NCBI RefSeq assembly: GCF_900142625.1
Contig: NZ_FRBN01000001.1
Coordinates: 248,001-312,000, forward strand
Reading direction: 5' to 3'
Source of the DNA: Roseovarius marisflavi
GTDB taxonomy: Bacteria; Pseudomonadota; Alphaproteobacteria; Rhodobacterales; Rhodobacteraceae
DNA: 64,000 nucleotides
This document shows, one piece after another, positions 9,485 to 18,034 of the stretch; the stretch's first letter is position 1; each line of letters opens with the position of its first letter. A program made the translations under genes and the position numbers. The notes under the pieces are model-generated. The model made no database searches. It saw only the letters and a program-made list of their open reading frames with translations, and had not been told where the DNA came from.

Positions 9485-10543
9485 ATGAAATTTCATCTGG
9501 CAATCAACCTTGAGCGGCTCGATGCCGCGCTCGACATGAAGGCGGTGCGCGATCACACGCTTGAAATGGTGCAAATGGCCGAGGCCGCCGGCTTTGAAAT
9601 CGCCTGGGCGGCCGAGCATCACGCGCTTGAAATGACGATCGCGCCAAACCCGTTTCAGATCCTGACATGGTGGGGCGAGCATACCAAGACGATCCGCCTT
9701 GGCGTGGGCGTGGTCAACGCCGCCTATTGGCACCCGATCAAGCTTGCCGGCGAGGCGGCGATGCTTGATCTGCTGAGCGACGGGCGGCTTGAATTCGGCA
9801 TCGGTTCCGGCGCCTATCAGCGCGAGTTTGACCGCATGATGCCCGGCCTCGATCAACGCGACAGCTGGCAATACATGCAGGAATCCCTGCCGGTGGTGCA
9901 AAAGCTATGGGCCGGGGATTACGCGCATGAGGGCACCTATTGGCAGTTTCCCACCGCCACATCCTGTCCCAAGCCGGTGCAGGACGAGGTGCCGGTCTGG
10001 GTCGCGGCGCGCGCGCCGATCACCTTTGACTACGCGGTTGAACATGGCTGTGACATCATGAGCTGGCCGCTGACCATGCCGTTTTCCGAGGCCGAAGCGT
10101 ACCGCGCCCGCCTTGACGATGCGATTGCCAAGAGTGGCGGGCGCTATGACGGGCGGTGGGCGGTGATGCGCCACACGGCCGTCTATGACACCGAAGAGGA
10201 TCGCAGCGGCGCGATGGCGTCGCTCCGCCGGGTGCTGGGGCAATTCGGCAACCTGATGATGAAGCGCGGCGAGGTCGTGAACGGTTTTCCCGATCCGGTG
10301 CCTCTGGAAGAGATGGCGGGCAATGCGCGGGTCGATCCCGAGATGCTTGAGGAAAACCTCATGTTTGGCTCACCCGACGTGGTGGTCGAAAAGCTTGCAA
10401 AATATCAAGAGCTTGGCGTCGATGCCTTTATCTATTACGCCTCGATGGGCATGGATATGGACCAGCAGAAACGCTCGCTTCAACTGTTCATCGACAAGGT
10501 GATGCCCGCCTTCGCACAAAAGGAGCTGGCCCATGCCGGTTGA
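9485..10543 (+). CDS. Luciferase-like (LLM class) flavin-dependent monooxygenase
   Basis: 352 residues starting at ATG 9485, with AAAAAGGAC upstream. A TTG overlapping the previous stop would add six residues and is less likely. The bacterial luciferase fold is recognisable: the N-terminal strand MKFHLAIN, AEAAGFEIAWAAEHH, the IRLGVGVVN strand, LLSDGRLEFGIGSG and VPVWVAARAP. Such enzymes use reduced FMN and oxygen to hydroxylate or cleave small organic molecules. The operon also encodes the needed flavin reductase. Neighbouring hydrolase, aldehyde dehydrogenase and DUF1185 genes point to breakdown of a carbon or nitrogen compound, but the substrate is unknown. Confidence 0.9.
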   Translation: MKFHLAINLERLDAALDMKAVRDHTLEMVQMAEAAGFEIAWAAEHHALEMTIAPNPFQILTWWGEHTKTIRLGVGVVNAAYWHPIKLAGEAAMLDLLSDGRLEFGIGSGAYQREFDRMMPGLDQRDSWQYMQESLPVVQKLWAGDYAHEGTYWQFPTATSCPKPVQDEVPVWVAARAPITFDYAVEHGCDIMSWPLTMPFSEAEAYRARLDDAIAKSGGRYDGRWAVMRHTAVYDTEEDRSGAMASLRRVLGQFGNLMMKRGEVVNGFPDPVPLEEMAGNARVDPEMLEENLMFGSPDVVVEKLAKYQELGVDAFIYYASMGMDMDQQKRSLQLFIDKVMPAFAQKELAHAG

Positions 10544-11129
10544 GATCAGACGCACCCTCACATTGGTGCAAACCACCTTTAAGGAAGGCTTCAAGGAGGT
10601 GGCAGAGCCGACGCGCCTTGTCTCGGCGCTTGCCATCATCCGCAACCCCTGGTTCGGGCGCGGCCATGTCGAGGACTTGGGTCCCGAAATCCGCGAGGCC
10701 GGGCCGGTGCTCGGCCAGCTTCTGACCGATATGATCCTCGAGGTGACCGGCGACAGGCTTGAGGGCTATGGCAAGGCCTCGATTGTCGGCATGGGCGGCG
10801 AGATCGAGCATGCGCAGGGGCTGACCCATACGCTCTGGTTTGGCAACAAGTTCCGCGATGCGGTCAAGGCCAAGACCTATCTCGCCTTTACCAACACGCG
10901 CGGCGCGGCGGGCACTTCGCTCATGATCCCGCTCATGGACAAGGACGATGCCGGGCGGCGCTCGCATTACCAGACGATCCACACCACCGTGCCCGATGCC
11001 CCGGCCGATGACGAGATTGTCATGGCGCTTGGCGCCTCGGTGGGCGGGCATCCCAACCACCGGATTGGCGACCGCTACGCTGATCTGCGCGAAATGGGCC
11101 ATGATCTTGATAATCCGGCGGGCGTCTGA
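10533..11129 (+). CDS. DUF1185 / 'amino acid synthesis' family protein
   Basis: 198-residue protein overlapping the monooxygenase gene by 11 bases. It matches my knowledge of the DUF1185 (AA_synth) family: N-terminal MPVEIRRTL, then NPWFGRG, a central GKASIVGMGGEIEHAQGL and C-terminal MALGASVGGHPNHRIGDR. No biochemical role is firmly established for the family, despite its name. I infer a role linked to the flavin monooxygenase pathway here, because the two reading frames overlap. No signal peptide or membrane span is visible. Confidence 0.82.
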   Translation: MPVEIRRTLTLVQTTFKEGFKEVAEPTRLVSALAIIRNPWFGRGHVEDLGPEIREAGPVLGQLLTDMILEVTGDRLEGYGKASIVGMGGEIEHAQGLTHTLWFGNKFRDAVKAKTYLAFTNTRGAAGTSLMIPLMDKDDAGRRSHYQTIHTTVPDAPADDEIVMALGASVGGHPNHRIGDRYADLREMGHDLDNPAGV

Positions 11130-11927
11130 ATGGCCGTTTCGGCGGGTGGCACGGCGTTTGATCTAAGCGGCCCCGAGGGCGCGCCGGTTGTGGCGCTGAT
11201 CCACGGGCTTGGGCTTTCGCGCCAGAGCACATGGGGCGCGATTGCCCCGGCGCTGGCCGAGCACTATCGCGTGCTGTCCTATGATCTCTGCGGCCATGGT
11301 CAGTCGGCTTTGCCGCCCAATGGCTCGAGCCTGACGGTGCTGTCAGAGCAGTTGATCACGCTGATGGATGAGCTTGGCATAGGGCAGGCGGCGCTTGTCG
11401 GCTTTTCGCTTGGCGGCATGATCAACCGGCGCTGTGCGATGGATCACGCGGCGCGGGTGTCGGCGCTGGTGGTGCTCAATTCGCCACATGAACGTGGGCT
11501 TGCCTTGCAGCAACAGGTCGAGGCCGCCGCGCGCGACGCGGGCGCGGGCGGACCCGAGGCAACGATTGACGCGGCCCTTGCGCGGTGGTTCACCCCCGAT
11601 TTTCACCTTGATCATCCCGAGGCGGTGGCCGAGATCCGGCGCGTCGTGCTGGCCAATGATCCGGCCAATTATGCCCTGCATCGCCGGGTTTTGGCGGAAG
11701 GCGTGACCGAATTGATCCGGCCCAACGTGGCGATCAGCCACCCGACACTGGTCATGACCTCAGAGCATGACACCGGCAGCACGCCCGACATGGCCCGCAC
11801 CATCGCCAGCGAAATCAGCGGCGCAGAGACCATCATCGTGCCGGGGCTCAAGCATCTTGGCCTGATCGAGCGCCCTGAAGCGTTCACCGCGCCTATCCTT
11901 GATTTTCTGGCGGCACGGCTGAATTGA
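11130..11927 (+). CDS. Alpha/beta hydrolase (3-oxoadipate enol-lactonase-like)
   Basis: 265 residues with a complete hydrolase triad: nucleophile Ser93 in GFSLGG, acid Asp214 in SEHDTGS and His242 in LKHLGL. The oxyanion motif HGLGLS is near 25-30. The length and layout resemble PcaD-type enol-lactonases, but that similarity is shared by many small hydrolases. It begins immediately after the DUF1185 stop and is the last gene of the operon, so it probably hydrolyses an ester, lactone or amide made by the monooxygenase step. Confidence 0.88.
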   Translation: MAVSAGGTAFDLSGPEGAPVVALIHGLGLSRQSTWGAIAPALAEHYRVLSYDLCGHGQSALPPNGSSLTVLSEQLITLMDELGIGQAALVGFSLGGMINRRCAMDHAARVSALVVLNSPHERGLALQQQVEAAARDAGAGGPEATIDAALARWFTPDFHLDHPEAVAEIRRVVLANDPANYALHRRVLAEGVTELIRPNVAISHPTLVMTSEHDTGSTPDMARTIASEISGAETIIVPGLKHLGLIERPEAFTAPILDFLAARLN

Positions 11928-11971
11928 AGGCATGATTGAGGGTGGTAAAATTTCCTACCCAGAGGGCTTTA

Positions 11972-12114
11972 TCACATAGGTGAGGGAATTCACGTCCCGT
12001 GAGGGGTGGGCGTACCAGAATATAATTCCATCATGCGTGGTGGTGTCGGAATGCCTGTGCCGGATTTCAGCGGGATCACCGGGCGCGGTTCCTTTCGCGC
12101 TCACCATAAGGTGA
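11972..12114. promoter_or_regulatory. Promoter region of sulfur operon with three short dyads
   Basis: The gap before the rhodanese gene holds three dyads with a shared half-site: TCAC-ATAG-GTGA (11972-11983), TCACG-TCC-CGTGA (11990-12002) and TCACC-ATAA-GGTGA (12101-12114). A repeated TCAC..GTGA pattern in a promoter region suggests sites for one dimeric regulator, although the spacers differ (4, 5 and 6 bases between TCAC and GTGA). No convincing -35/-10 pair stood out. Confidence 0.3.
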
Positions 12115-12188
12115 AATGCATGCGCGCGACCTTGTTGTTACCCTGTCACGGCCTTAGGTTCCGCGGCAGATAAACAAGGGGATTTACC

Positions 12189-13130
12189 ATGTTCCATACC
12201 TTCAAAAATGCCTGCCTTGCCGCCGCTGTGGCGGCCTTTCCATTGGCGGCACAGGCCGCTGGCCTTGGCCCGCTGATCGACCCCGCCGCGCTTGATGCGG
12301 CGATTGCCGAACAAGACCCGATCGTGCTTGATATTCGCGGCGGCACCTTTGTAGAGGGCCATATTCCCGGCGCTCTCTCGGCGCCTTACGGCGAATTTCG
12401 CGGCCCGAGCGACAATCCCGGCTCGCTTGTGCCGCAAGACAGGATGACCGAGGTGCTGCGCGGGCTTGGCATCACCACCGACCGGCCCGTTGTTGTGGTC
12501 CACCAGGGCCGCGACCAGACCGATTTTGGCGCGGCTGCGCGGGTCTACTGGACACTGAAATCAAGCGGTGTCAGCGATCTGGCGATCCTGAATGGCGGCA
12601 TGAATGCCTGGCTCAAGGCTGGTCTGCGTGTCCAGAAAGGCGCGCCCGAACCCGTGACCCCAAGCGATATCACCGTGAATTATTCGCATGAATGGCTCGC
12701 CACGCGCGAAGACATCAAGGATATCGTCGATGGCAAAACCTCGGCTGAACTTGTCGATGCGCGCCCCGAAAGCTTTTGGAAGGGCGAGACCAAGCACGCC
12801 GCCGCCGCCAAGCCGGGCACCCTGCCGCAATCGAAGTATTTCACCCATGACCGCTGGTTCGCCTCTGACGATCCGACCCTGATCAAGCCAGATCTGATCC
12901 GCAAGCTGGCGGCGGAAAACGGCTTTGAGCAGGGCGACAAGCTGGTGTCGTTTTGCAATACTGGCCATTGGGCGGCGACCAATTGGTTCGCGCTCAGCGA
13001 GGTTGCCGGCATCGACGGGGTGAAACTTTATCCCGAATCCATGGTGGGCTGGTCGCAAAGCGGCTATGAAATGGCCAATGTTCCGGGGCTCTTCCAGAAC
13101 ATGCTGAACAAGATCACCGGTAAATACTGA
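12189..13130 (+). CDS. Periplasmic sulfurtransferase with two rhodanese domains
   Basis: 313 residues with a Sec signal peptide (1-23, hydrophobic core ending PLAAQAA). The two rhodanese domains span about 26-140 and 163-300. The first lacks the catalytic cysteine (VVHQGRDQ), and the second carries Cys256 in FCNTGHWA, the normal SseA-like arrangement. It should move sulfane sulfur from a donor such as thiosulfate in the periplasm. A YeeE/YedE transporter gene starts 7 bases downstream, so the pair may capture and import sulfur. The ribosome site AAGGGGAT is good. Confidence 0.9.
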   Translation: MFHTFKNACLAAAVAAFPLAAQAAGLGPLIDPAALDAAIAEQDPIVLDIRGGTFVEGHIPGALSAPYGEFRGPSDNPGSLVPQDRMTEVLRGLGITTDRPVVVVHQGRDQTDFGAAARVYWTLKSSGVSDLAILNGGMNAWLKAGLRVQKGAPEPVTPSDITVNYSHEWLATREDIKDIVDGKTSAELVDARPESFWKGETKHAAAAKPGTLPQSKYFTHDRWFASDDPTLIKPDLIRKLAAENGFEQGDKLVSFCNTGHWAATNWFALSEVAGIDGVKLYPESMVGWSQSGYEMANVPGLFQNMLNKITGKY

Positions 13131-13137
13131 GGTCAAC

Positions 13138-14265
13138 ATGTCCACAACCACCACAACGCTGCCGCCATCGCCCCCCGGTTTCATGTCGCGCAGCCTTGTG
13201 TTGGCGGGCGTGGCGATCCTGATCCTGGGCCTCGCCATGGCGGCGGGGCCTCGGTACGGCGCACTTCTGGCGATCGGAATGGGCTTTGGCCTTGCGCTTG
13301 AAGGGTTCCGCTTTGGCTTTACCGGGCCCTGGCGGCGGATGATCCTGCACCGCGATGCCTCGGGTCTTCTGGCGCAACTGATCTGTATCGCCATCGTGGC
13401 GATGTTTGCCTTTCCGATGATCGCCAACAACGGCGCCGAGATCAAAGGCGCACATGCGCCCATCGGCCTTGCCATGATCGGCGGGGCCTTTGTGTTTGGC
13501 GCCTCGATGCAGATCGTCATGGGCTGTGGCTCGGGCACGCTTGTCAACGCCGGAAGCGGCAATGCGGTGGCGGCCCTTGCCCTGCCGTTTTTCGCCATCG
13601 GAAGCTTTGGCGGCGCCTATCACCTGACATGGTGGACCTCGCTTGGAAGCCTGCCGGTCATCGCGCTCAGCGGCACAAGCGGCCTTGCGATCACGCTGGT
13701 GGGGCTGGCGGCGATAGCTCTGGTCGCGATTTGGCTTGGCGCCAAGGACAGCTGGCGCATCCCGCGCCGCTATTGGCTGGCGGTGGCGGCGCTGGCGGGG
13801 CTGGCGATCCTGCACCTTGCGGTCGCGGGTCAGCCTTGGGGCGTGGTTTACGGCCTCGGCCTCTGGGTGGCCAAGGGCGCGGTTGCCTTGGGCGCTGATC
13901 TCTCTGGATCGCCGTTCTGGTCGGCACCGGGCAATGCCGAGAGGGTGGTATCAAGCGTGCTGACCGACGTCACATCGCTCACCGATTTTGGCCTGATCTT
14001 TGGCGCGGCTCTGGTGGCGTGGTGGCGCGCGGGGCTGGGATCGCCGATTGGTTTTTATCCGCTCAGGGCCTGGGTCTCGGTGATCATCGCCGGGCTGTTT
14101 CTGGGCTATTCCTCGCGGCTCGCCTTTGGCTGCAATATCGGCGCCTTCTTTAGCGGCATCGGCACCGGCTCGGCGCATGGCTGGGTCTGGTTTGTCGCGG
14201 CCTTCGCCGGGTCTTGGGTCGGCATCAAGCTGCGCCCGCTCCTTGGGTTGGAGGCACGCTCATGA
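13138..14265 (+). CDS. YeeE/YedE family thiosulfate/sulfur transporter
   Basis: 375-residue polytopic membrane protein. The two internal halves each carry a characteristic motif with cysteine: MGCGSGTLVNAG (Cys130) and FGCNIGAFFSGIG (Cys332). In the thiosulfate transporter TsuA, conserved cysteines along the pore take part in substrate passage, so both family marks are present. The gene sits in a tight operon with the periplasmic rhodanese, which may deliver or process the substrate. About nine or ten membrane segments are visible. Confidence 0.9.
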   Translation: MSTTTTTLPPSPPGFMSRSLVLAGVAILILGLAMAAGPRYGALLAIGMGFGLALEGFRFGFTGPWRRMILHRDASGLLAQLICIAIVAMFAFPMIANNGAEIKGAHAPIGLAMIGGAFVFGASMQIVMGCGSGTLVNAGSGNAVAALALPFFAIGSFGGAYHLTWWTSLGSLPVIALSGTSGLAITLVGLAAIALVAIWLGAKDSWRIPRRYWLAVAALAGLAILHLAVAGQPWGVVYGLGLWVAKGAVALGADLSGSPFWSAPGNAERVVSSVLTDVTSLTDFGLIFGAALVAWWRAGLGSPIGFYPLRAWVSVIIAGLFLGYSSRLAFGCNIGAFFSGIGTGSAHGWVWFVAAFAGSWVGIKLRPLLGLEARS

Positions 14266-14435
14266 CCCGCGGGCATGTGGTTTTCCTCACCCTGATTGGG
14301 GTCGCGGTGTTCTTGGGGCTGGATTTTGCCAATTCAGAGCCGCTCAACCCCTATACTGCGCCGCCGCTGATGTCGCTTGGCTCCGGCCTTGCGGCCACGG
14401 GGGCGCATTGCGCAGCACCGCCGCCGTCAAAATAA
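14262..14435 (+). CDS. Small single-span protein of the sulfur operon
   Basis: 57 residues, starting at an ATG that overlaps the YeeE stop (ATGA), so it is translationally coupled. The N-terminus has one hydrophobic segment (about 5-20, HVVFLTLIGVAVFLGLDFA) that may be a span or an uncleaved signal. The periplasmic tail is proline-rich with a single cysteine near the C-terminus (GAHCAAPPPSK). I do not recognise a family. Tight coupling to a sulfur transporter and the lone cysteine make a sulfur-carrying accessory role conceivable, which is inference. Confidence 0.6.
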   Translation: MTRGHVVFLTLIGVAVFLGLDFANSEPLNPYTAPPLMSLGSGLAATGAHCAAPPPSK

Positions 14436-14450
14436 CCCGATCCAAGAACA

Positions 14451-14482
14451 AAAAGGGCCGGTCCATTAGGACCAGCCCTTTT
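14451..14482. terminator. Bidirectional intrinsic terminator
   Basis: AAAAGGGCCGGTCC, ATTA loop, GGACCAGCCCTTTT: a strong stem flanked by A and T runs. It lies between the convergent sulfur operon and the nlpD-like gene and can serve both strands. Confidence 0.85.
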
Positions 14483-14502
14483 GAATGCGGGAGGGGACCG
14501 CC

Positions 14503-15675
14503 CTAGGTCGGATTGAGATAGCGCATCGGATCGACGCTATCAAAGCCGTCACGCACCTCGAAATGCAGCGCCGCACTGCCGTCACGCCGGATTTCCGCAA
14601 GCTTCTGACCGCGTTTGACTGTGTCACCCTTGGCCACGCTGAGGGCGCTGACGTTGGAATAGACCGTCAGGAGATTGCCCGCATGTTTGACCACGATGAT
14701 CGGGATGCCGTTGGTATCCTCGGTGATTGCCGCCACAAGCCCGTCATCGGCGGCCTTGACCGTCGCGCCGGGCGTGGCCGAGATGTCGATGCCATCATTG
14801 CGACCCTTGGCATATTCGCGCACGATATCGCCCTTGACCGGAAAGGCCATGCGGCCCTGTTTCGCCGCCGTCTGGGTCTTGCTCAGGTCTGGCGCGGCGG
14901 TGGTCTTGATCGGCGCCGCCTTGGGCACGGTAACCTCATCGGGCAGCGGTTTGGCGGCACTGGGCGGCGTCGGCGTCGGCGATCCGGCCCCCGGTGCGGT
15001 CACGACCGACGCCTCGCGCGCATCAAAGGGGGCTGTGGATTCGCCCGGAAGCGCCACCGGGATCAACAGGAACTGCCCCTCGCGCACGGCGAAATCGGGG
15101 CCAAGCCCGTTCCAATCGGCGAGGCTACGGATCGACACATCGTAAAGCCGCGCGATGGTAAAGGCGGTTTCGCCGCGCGCAACCTGGTGGCGCACCGGCT
15201 CGACCCCGACACGGGGCGCGGGATCAAGCGCAGAGGTTTCAACCTTTTGCGCATCGGCGCGCTGAATGGCGCCATTGGCCAGCGTCGAGATATCCACGTC
15301 CGAAGGCGGCAGGATCGGCCCGCCGCTCGGCTCGGCCACGCGACCGGGCAGGGCGATCACCTCGCCAGGGCGCAGGGGGTCGCCGGTCTGGATGCCGTTA
15401 AAGCGGGCCAGCTCCTGTGGATTGGCCCCGATCCGCGTCGCCAGTGTGGCCAGGGTATCGCCGCGCTGCGCAACCGCGACCTGATAGCCGGGATAGGAAA
15501 TAATGCCACGACTGTCGGGCTGTGGGCGGACCTGGGTGGCGTTGCGGGCGGCCTCGGCGGTGGAGGGCGCATTGCCAAAGGCACCGCGCATGTCCAGATC
15601 AAGCGGTTGTTCGCAACCGGTCAGAAAAACAGCCATGCCAGCCACAAGCGGCGCGGATCGCAGGAAATGACGCAT
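14503..15675 (-). CDS. nlpD: NlpD-like LysM/M23 lipoprotein (murein hydrolase activator)
   Basis: 390 residues with a lipoprotein signal (lipobox LTGC, Cys21). Two LysM peptidoglycan-binding domains lie near 64-110 (QRGDTLATLATRIGANPQEL) and 162-208 (ARGETAFTIARLYDVSIRSL), followed by an M23 fold near 280-385. The M23 zinc-site position that should read HxGxD is GRNDGID here, so the histidine is lost. That is the pattern of catalytically inactive NlpD/EnvC activators rather than of an active endopeptidase. It is the last gene of a surE-pcm-nlpD cluster, as in many proteobacteria. Confidence 0.9.
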   Translation of the reverse strand: MRHFLRSAPLVAGMAVFLTGCEQPLDLDMRGAFGNAPSTAEAARNATQVRPQPDSRGIISYPGYQVAVAQRGDTLATLATRIGANPQELARFNGIQTGDPLRPGEVIALPGRVAEPSGGPILPPSDVDISTLANGAIQRADAQKVETSALDPAPRVGVEPVRHQVARGETAFTIARLYDVSIRSLADWNGLGPDFAVREGQFLLIPVALPGESTAPFDAREASVVTAPGAGSPTPTPPSAAKPLPDEVTVPKAAPIKTTAAPDLSKTQTAAKQGRMAFPVKGDIVREYAKGRNDGIDISATPGATVKAADDGLVAAITEDTNGIPIIVVKHAGNLLTVYSNVSALSVAKGDTVKRGQKLAEIRRDGSAALHFEVRDGFDSVDPMRYLNPT

Positions 15676-15756
15676 CTCGATCTATCCTCGTTTGCTGCCC
15701 CTTGTTGGCCGGGGCTTGGTTCCTAAACTAACAACTCGTCCATCTCGAACACCGGT

Positions 15757-16413
15757 TCAGCCGTCGCGCCCAAGCCCTTCGACAAGAGGCACAAAGCGCA
15801 CCGGGCGCAATTCGTCATACTCGAACCCGGTTTCAAGACGGGTCACCCGGATCAGCCGCTGCACGGCATCGGACTGACCCACGGGCACGACCATGATACC
15901 CCCGATTTTCAATTGCGCCAATAGGGGGCCGGGCGGGTCTTCCGCGGCGGCGGTCACGATGATGCGGTCAAACGGCGCCTGATCGGGCAAACCAAAGCTG
16001 CCATCCGCCGTAAGCGCGATGATATTGGTCAGATCAAGCCCGTTGAAAATCTCGGTTGCGTCCTGCACCAGCCGCTTGTGGCGATCCACCGTATAGACCC
16101 GGCGCGCCAGAAGGCTGAGGATCGCGGCCTGATAGCCGGAGCCGGTGCCGACTTCGAGCACCTTGTCGCGCGCACTTACCCTGAGGGCCTGCGTCATCAG
16201 CCCGACAACCGACGGCTGGCTTATGGTCTGGCCGCAGGCAATCGGAAGCGGCATATCCTCATAGGCGCGCTCGGAAAAATAGCCGCGAATGAACGGGCCG
16301 CGGTCGATCTTTTCCATCGCTGTGAGAACCCGCGCATCGGTCACACCTTTTGAGCGCAGCGCGAAGAGGAACTGCATCTTGCGTTCGGCGGTTTCATCAG
16401 CTTCGTCACTCAT
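15757..16413 (-). CDS. pcm: Protein-L-isoaspartate O-methyltransferase
   Basis: 218 residues, normal for Pcm. The SAM-binding motif [17 protein letters not shown] and the upstream CGQTISQP substrate loop are both intact. The enzyme methylates L-isoaspartyl residues of aged proteins so that they can revert to aspartate. It overlaps the surE stop by 4 bases (ATGA), and nlpD follows 81 bases later, so this is the conserved surE-pcm-nlpD order. Confidence 0.96.
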   Translation of the reverse strand: MSDEADETAERKMQFLFALRSKGVTDARVLTAMEKIDRGPFIRGYFSERAYEDMPLPIACGQTISQPSVVGLMTQALRVSARDKVLEVGTGSGYQAAILSLLARRVYTVDRHKRLVQDATEIFNGLDLTNIIALTADGSFGLPDQAPFDRIIVTAAAEDPPGPLLAQLKIGGIMVVPVGQSDAVQRLIRVTRLETGFEYDELRPVRFVPLVEGLGRDG

Positions 16414-17192
16414 TCGATGGCTTTCAACTCTTCCAGCGCGTCATGGGCCGTCAGGTCCGCGCGCATCGGCGTGACCGAGATATAGCCCTTGAGGTTCACA
16501 TCGGCGTCAGAGCCCGGACTGGTCGGATTTTGCTGCGGTGCGCCGGTGACCCAGAGGAAACGGCGCCCCGAAGGCGCCACATGCGGCTGAACCCCAAAGC
16601 CCATATCGCGGCGGAATCCCTGACGCGCGGCGCGCAGGCCCTTGACCTCGGACGCGGGGACCGGCGGAAAGTTGATGTTGTAGAAGATGCCGTAGTCGTC
16701 CTTGGTCCACACACCCTTGTCCAGAAGGGTGCGCAGGGTCGCAAGCCCATGCACGCGCGCGGCATCGAAGGTATCGTCAAGATCGCGGTTGTCGGGCCCG
16801 TAATACTGGCTCAGCGCCACGGCGGGCACGCCTTGCAGGGCCGCCTCCATCGCGGCACCGACGGTGCCGGAATAGACCGCGTTCTCGGCCGAGTTGTTGC
16901 CCCGGTTCACCCCCGAGAGCACAAGATCGGGGCGCGCGTCTTTCATCACGTCGTGCAGGCCCGCAAGCACGCAATCTGCCGGGCTGCCTTCGGCGGCAAA
17001 GCGGCGTTCGCCCATCTGGGCGATCATCATCGGGCGGGTGTAGGAAATGCAATGGCCGACGCCGGATTGCTCGAAGGCGGGGGCCACAGTCCAGACTTCG
17101 CCGGAAGGGCCGGCAAGGTCGGTGGCAATCTCGTGCAGAACCTCAAGGCCCGGCGCGTTGATCCCGTCGTCATTTGTGATGAGAATGCGCAT
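16410..17192 (-). CDS. surE: 5'/3'-nucleotidase SurE
   Basis: 260 residues with the family's N-terminal metal site [12 protein letters not shown] (Asp8, Asp9), then [25 protein letters not shown], also a strongly conserved SurE segment. The enzyme removes phosphate from nucleoside monophosphates under stress and in survival. It is the first gene of the surE-pcm-nlpD set. Confidence 0.97.
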   Translation of the reverse strand: MRILITNDDGINAPGLEVLHEIATDLAGPSGEVWTVAPAFEQSGVGHCISYTRPMMIAQMGERRFAAEGSPADCVLAGLHDVMKDARPDLVLSGVNRGNNSAENAVYSGTVGAAMEAALQGVPAVALSQYYGPDNRDLDDTFDAARVHGLATLRTLLDKGVWTKDDYGIFYNINFPPVPASEVKGLRAARQGFRRDMGFGVQPHVAPSGRRFLWVTGAPQQNPTSPGSDADVNLKGYISVTPMRADLTAHDALEELKAIE

Positions 17193-17269
17193 GATCCTGC
17201 CCCCTGCTGCGGTTTATCCCCTGTCTATCCCCGCACCGCCCCAGCGGCAAGCGGGCACTGGCCCATGCC

Positions 17270-17923
17270 TCAGGAGAGCAGCGCCAAAAGCCGCGCTGCC
17301 TCATCCTTGGGCGCCGCAAGCCTGTCGCGGTCCTCGCCGGGGAAAAACCGGGCGCGGGTTGCGGTGGCCATGGGCGCGGGGGCAAGAACGTGCACCTTTG
17401 GGCCGGTGCGCACGGTTTCCGCCTGCCAGCTTCGGGCAAAAGCGATCTGCGCGGCTTTGGTTGCGCCGTAAGCGCCAAAGAATTTCTCGCCCGCGTGCGT
17501 GTCTTCAAAAAACACCGCCTGACCGCTCTCGCCCAGAAGTGGGGCGATAAAGGGGATCAGAATGCCCATCGCGCTGACGTTGCAGGCAACCGATTTGGTC
17601 CAGTCGCCCTCGGCAAGCTGACTTGCAGGCATCAGCGGCGCGGCATGAACCGCCGCATGCACCCAGATCGCAACCCCGCCCCAGCGGTCGTGGATCGAGC
17701 GGCACAGCTGTGCCATGGCGTCCTTGTTGGTGATATCCATCGGCGCCAGCGTCGCCTGACCGCCAGCCGCCTGAATGCGATCATCCAGCTCTTCAAGCGC
17801 GCCGGTGGTGCGGCCAACCGCGACCACGTGATGGGTTTTCGCCAAGCTTTCGGCGATGGCCGCCCCAAGACCGCGCGAAGCGCCGGTCACAAGGGCGATA
17901 GGGGGGGATGTGTTTTCGCTCAT
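17270..17923 (-). CDS. Short-chain dehydrogenase/reductase family protein
   Basis: 217 residues starting at ATG 17923; a TTG 12 codons upstream is less convincing. The cofactor motif TGASRGLGAAIAE and the catalytic YGATKAAQIA (YxxxK) are clear. The usual NNAG is VHAAVHA, and the catalytic serine position falls in FFEDTHAG without an obvious serine, so catalytic competence deserves checking. The protein is shorter than most SDRs, which suggests the C-terminal substrate loop is reduced. Substrate unknown. It is transcribed alone, downstream of a dyad at 17982-18008. Confidence 0.85.
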   Translation of the reverse strand: MSENTSPPIALVTGASRGLGAAIAESLAKTHHVVAVGRTTGALEELDDRIQAAGGQATLAPMDITNKDAMAQLCRSIHDRWGGVAIWVHAAVHAAPLMPASQLAEGDWTKSVACNVSAMGILIPFIAPLLGESGQAVFFEDTHAGEKFFGAYGATKAAQIAFARSWQAETVRTGPKVHVLAPAPMATATRARFFPGEDRDRLAAPKDEAARLLALLS

Positions 17924-17981
17924 AGAGGGGCAAATCCCACCAGATGGGGCATAAATCAAGGGTCTTCGTTGACTTTATTGC

Positions 17982-18008
17982 AGATGCCGCGAAAAAGTCG
18001 TGGCATCT
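17982..18008. repeat. Long hairpin dyad between SDR gene and gene remnant
   Basis: AGATGCCGCGA, AAAAG loop, TCGTGGCATCT: an 11-base stem with one G-U pair. No T tract follows on either strand, so a plain intrinsic terminator is unlikely. It lies in the leader or promoter area of the SDR gene. Confidence 0.45.
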
Positions 18009-18034
18009 AGTCCGCCCCGAAAGGGACTGGGCCC

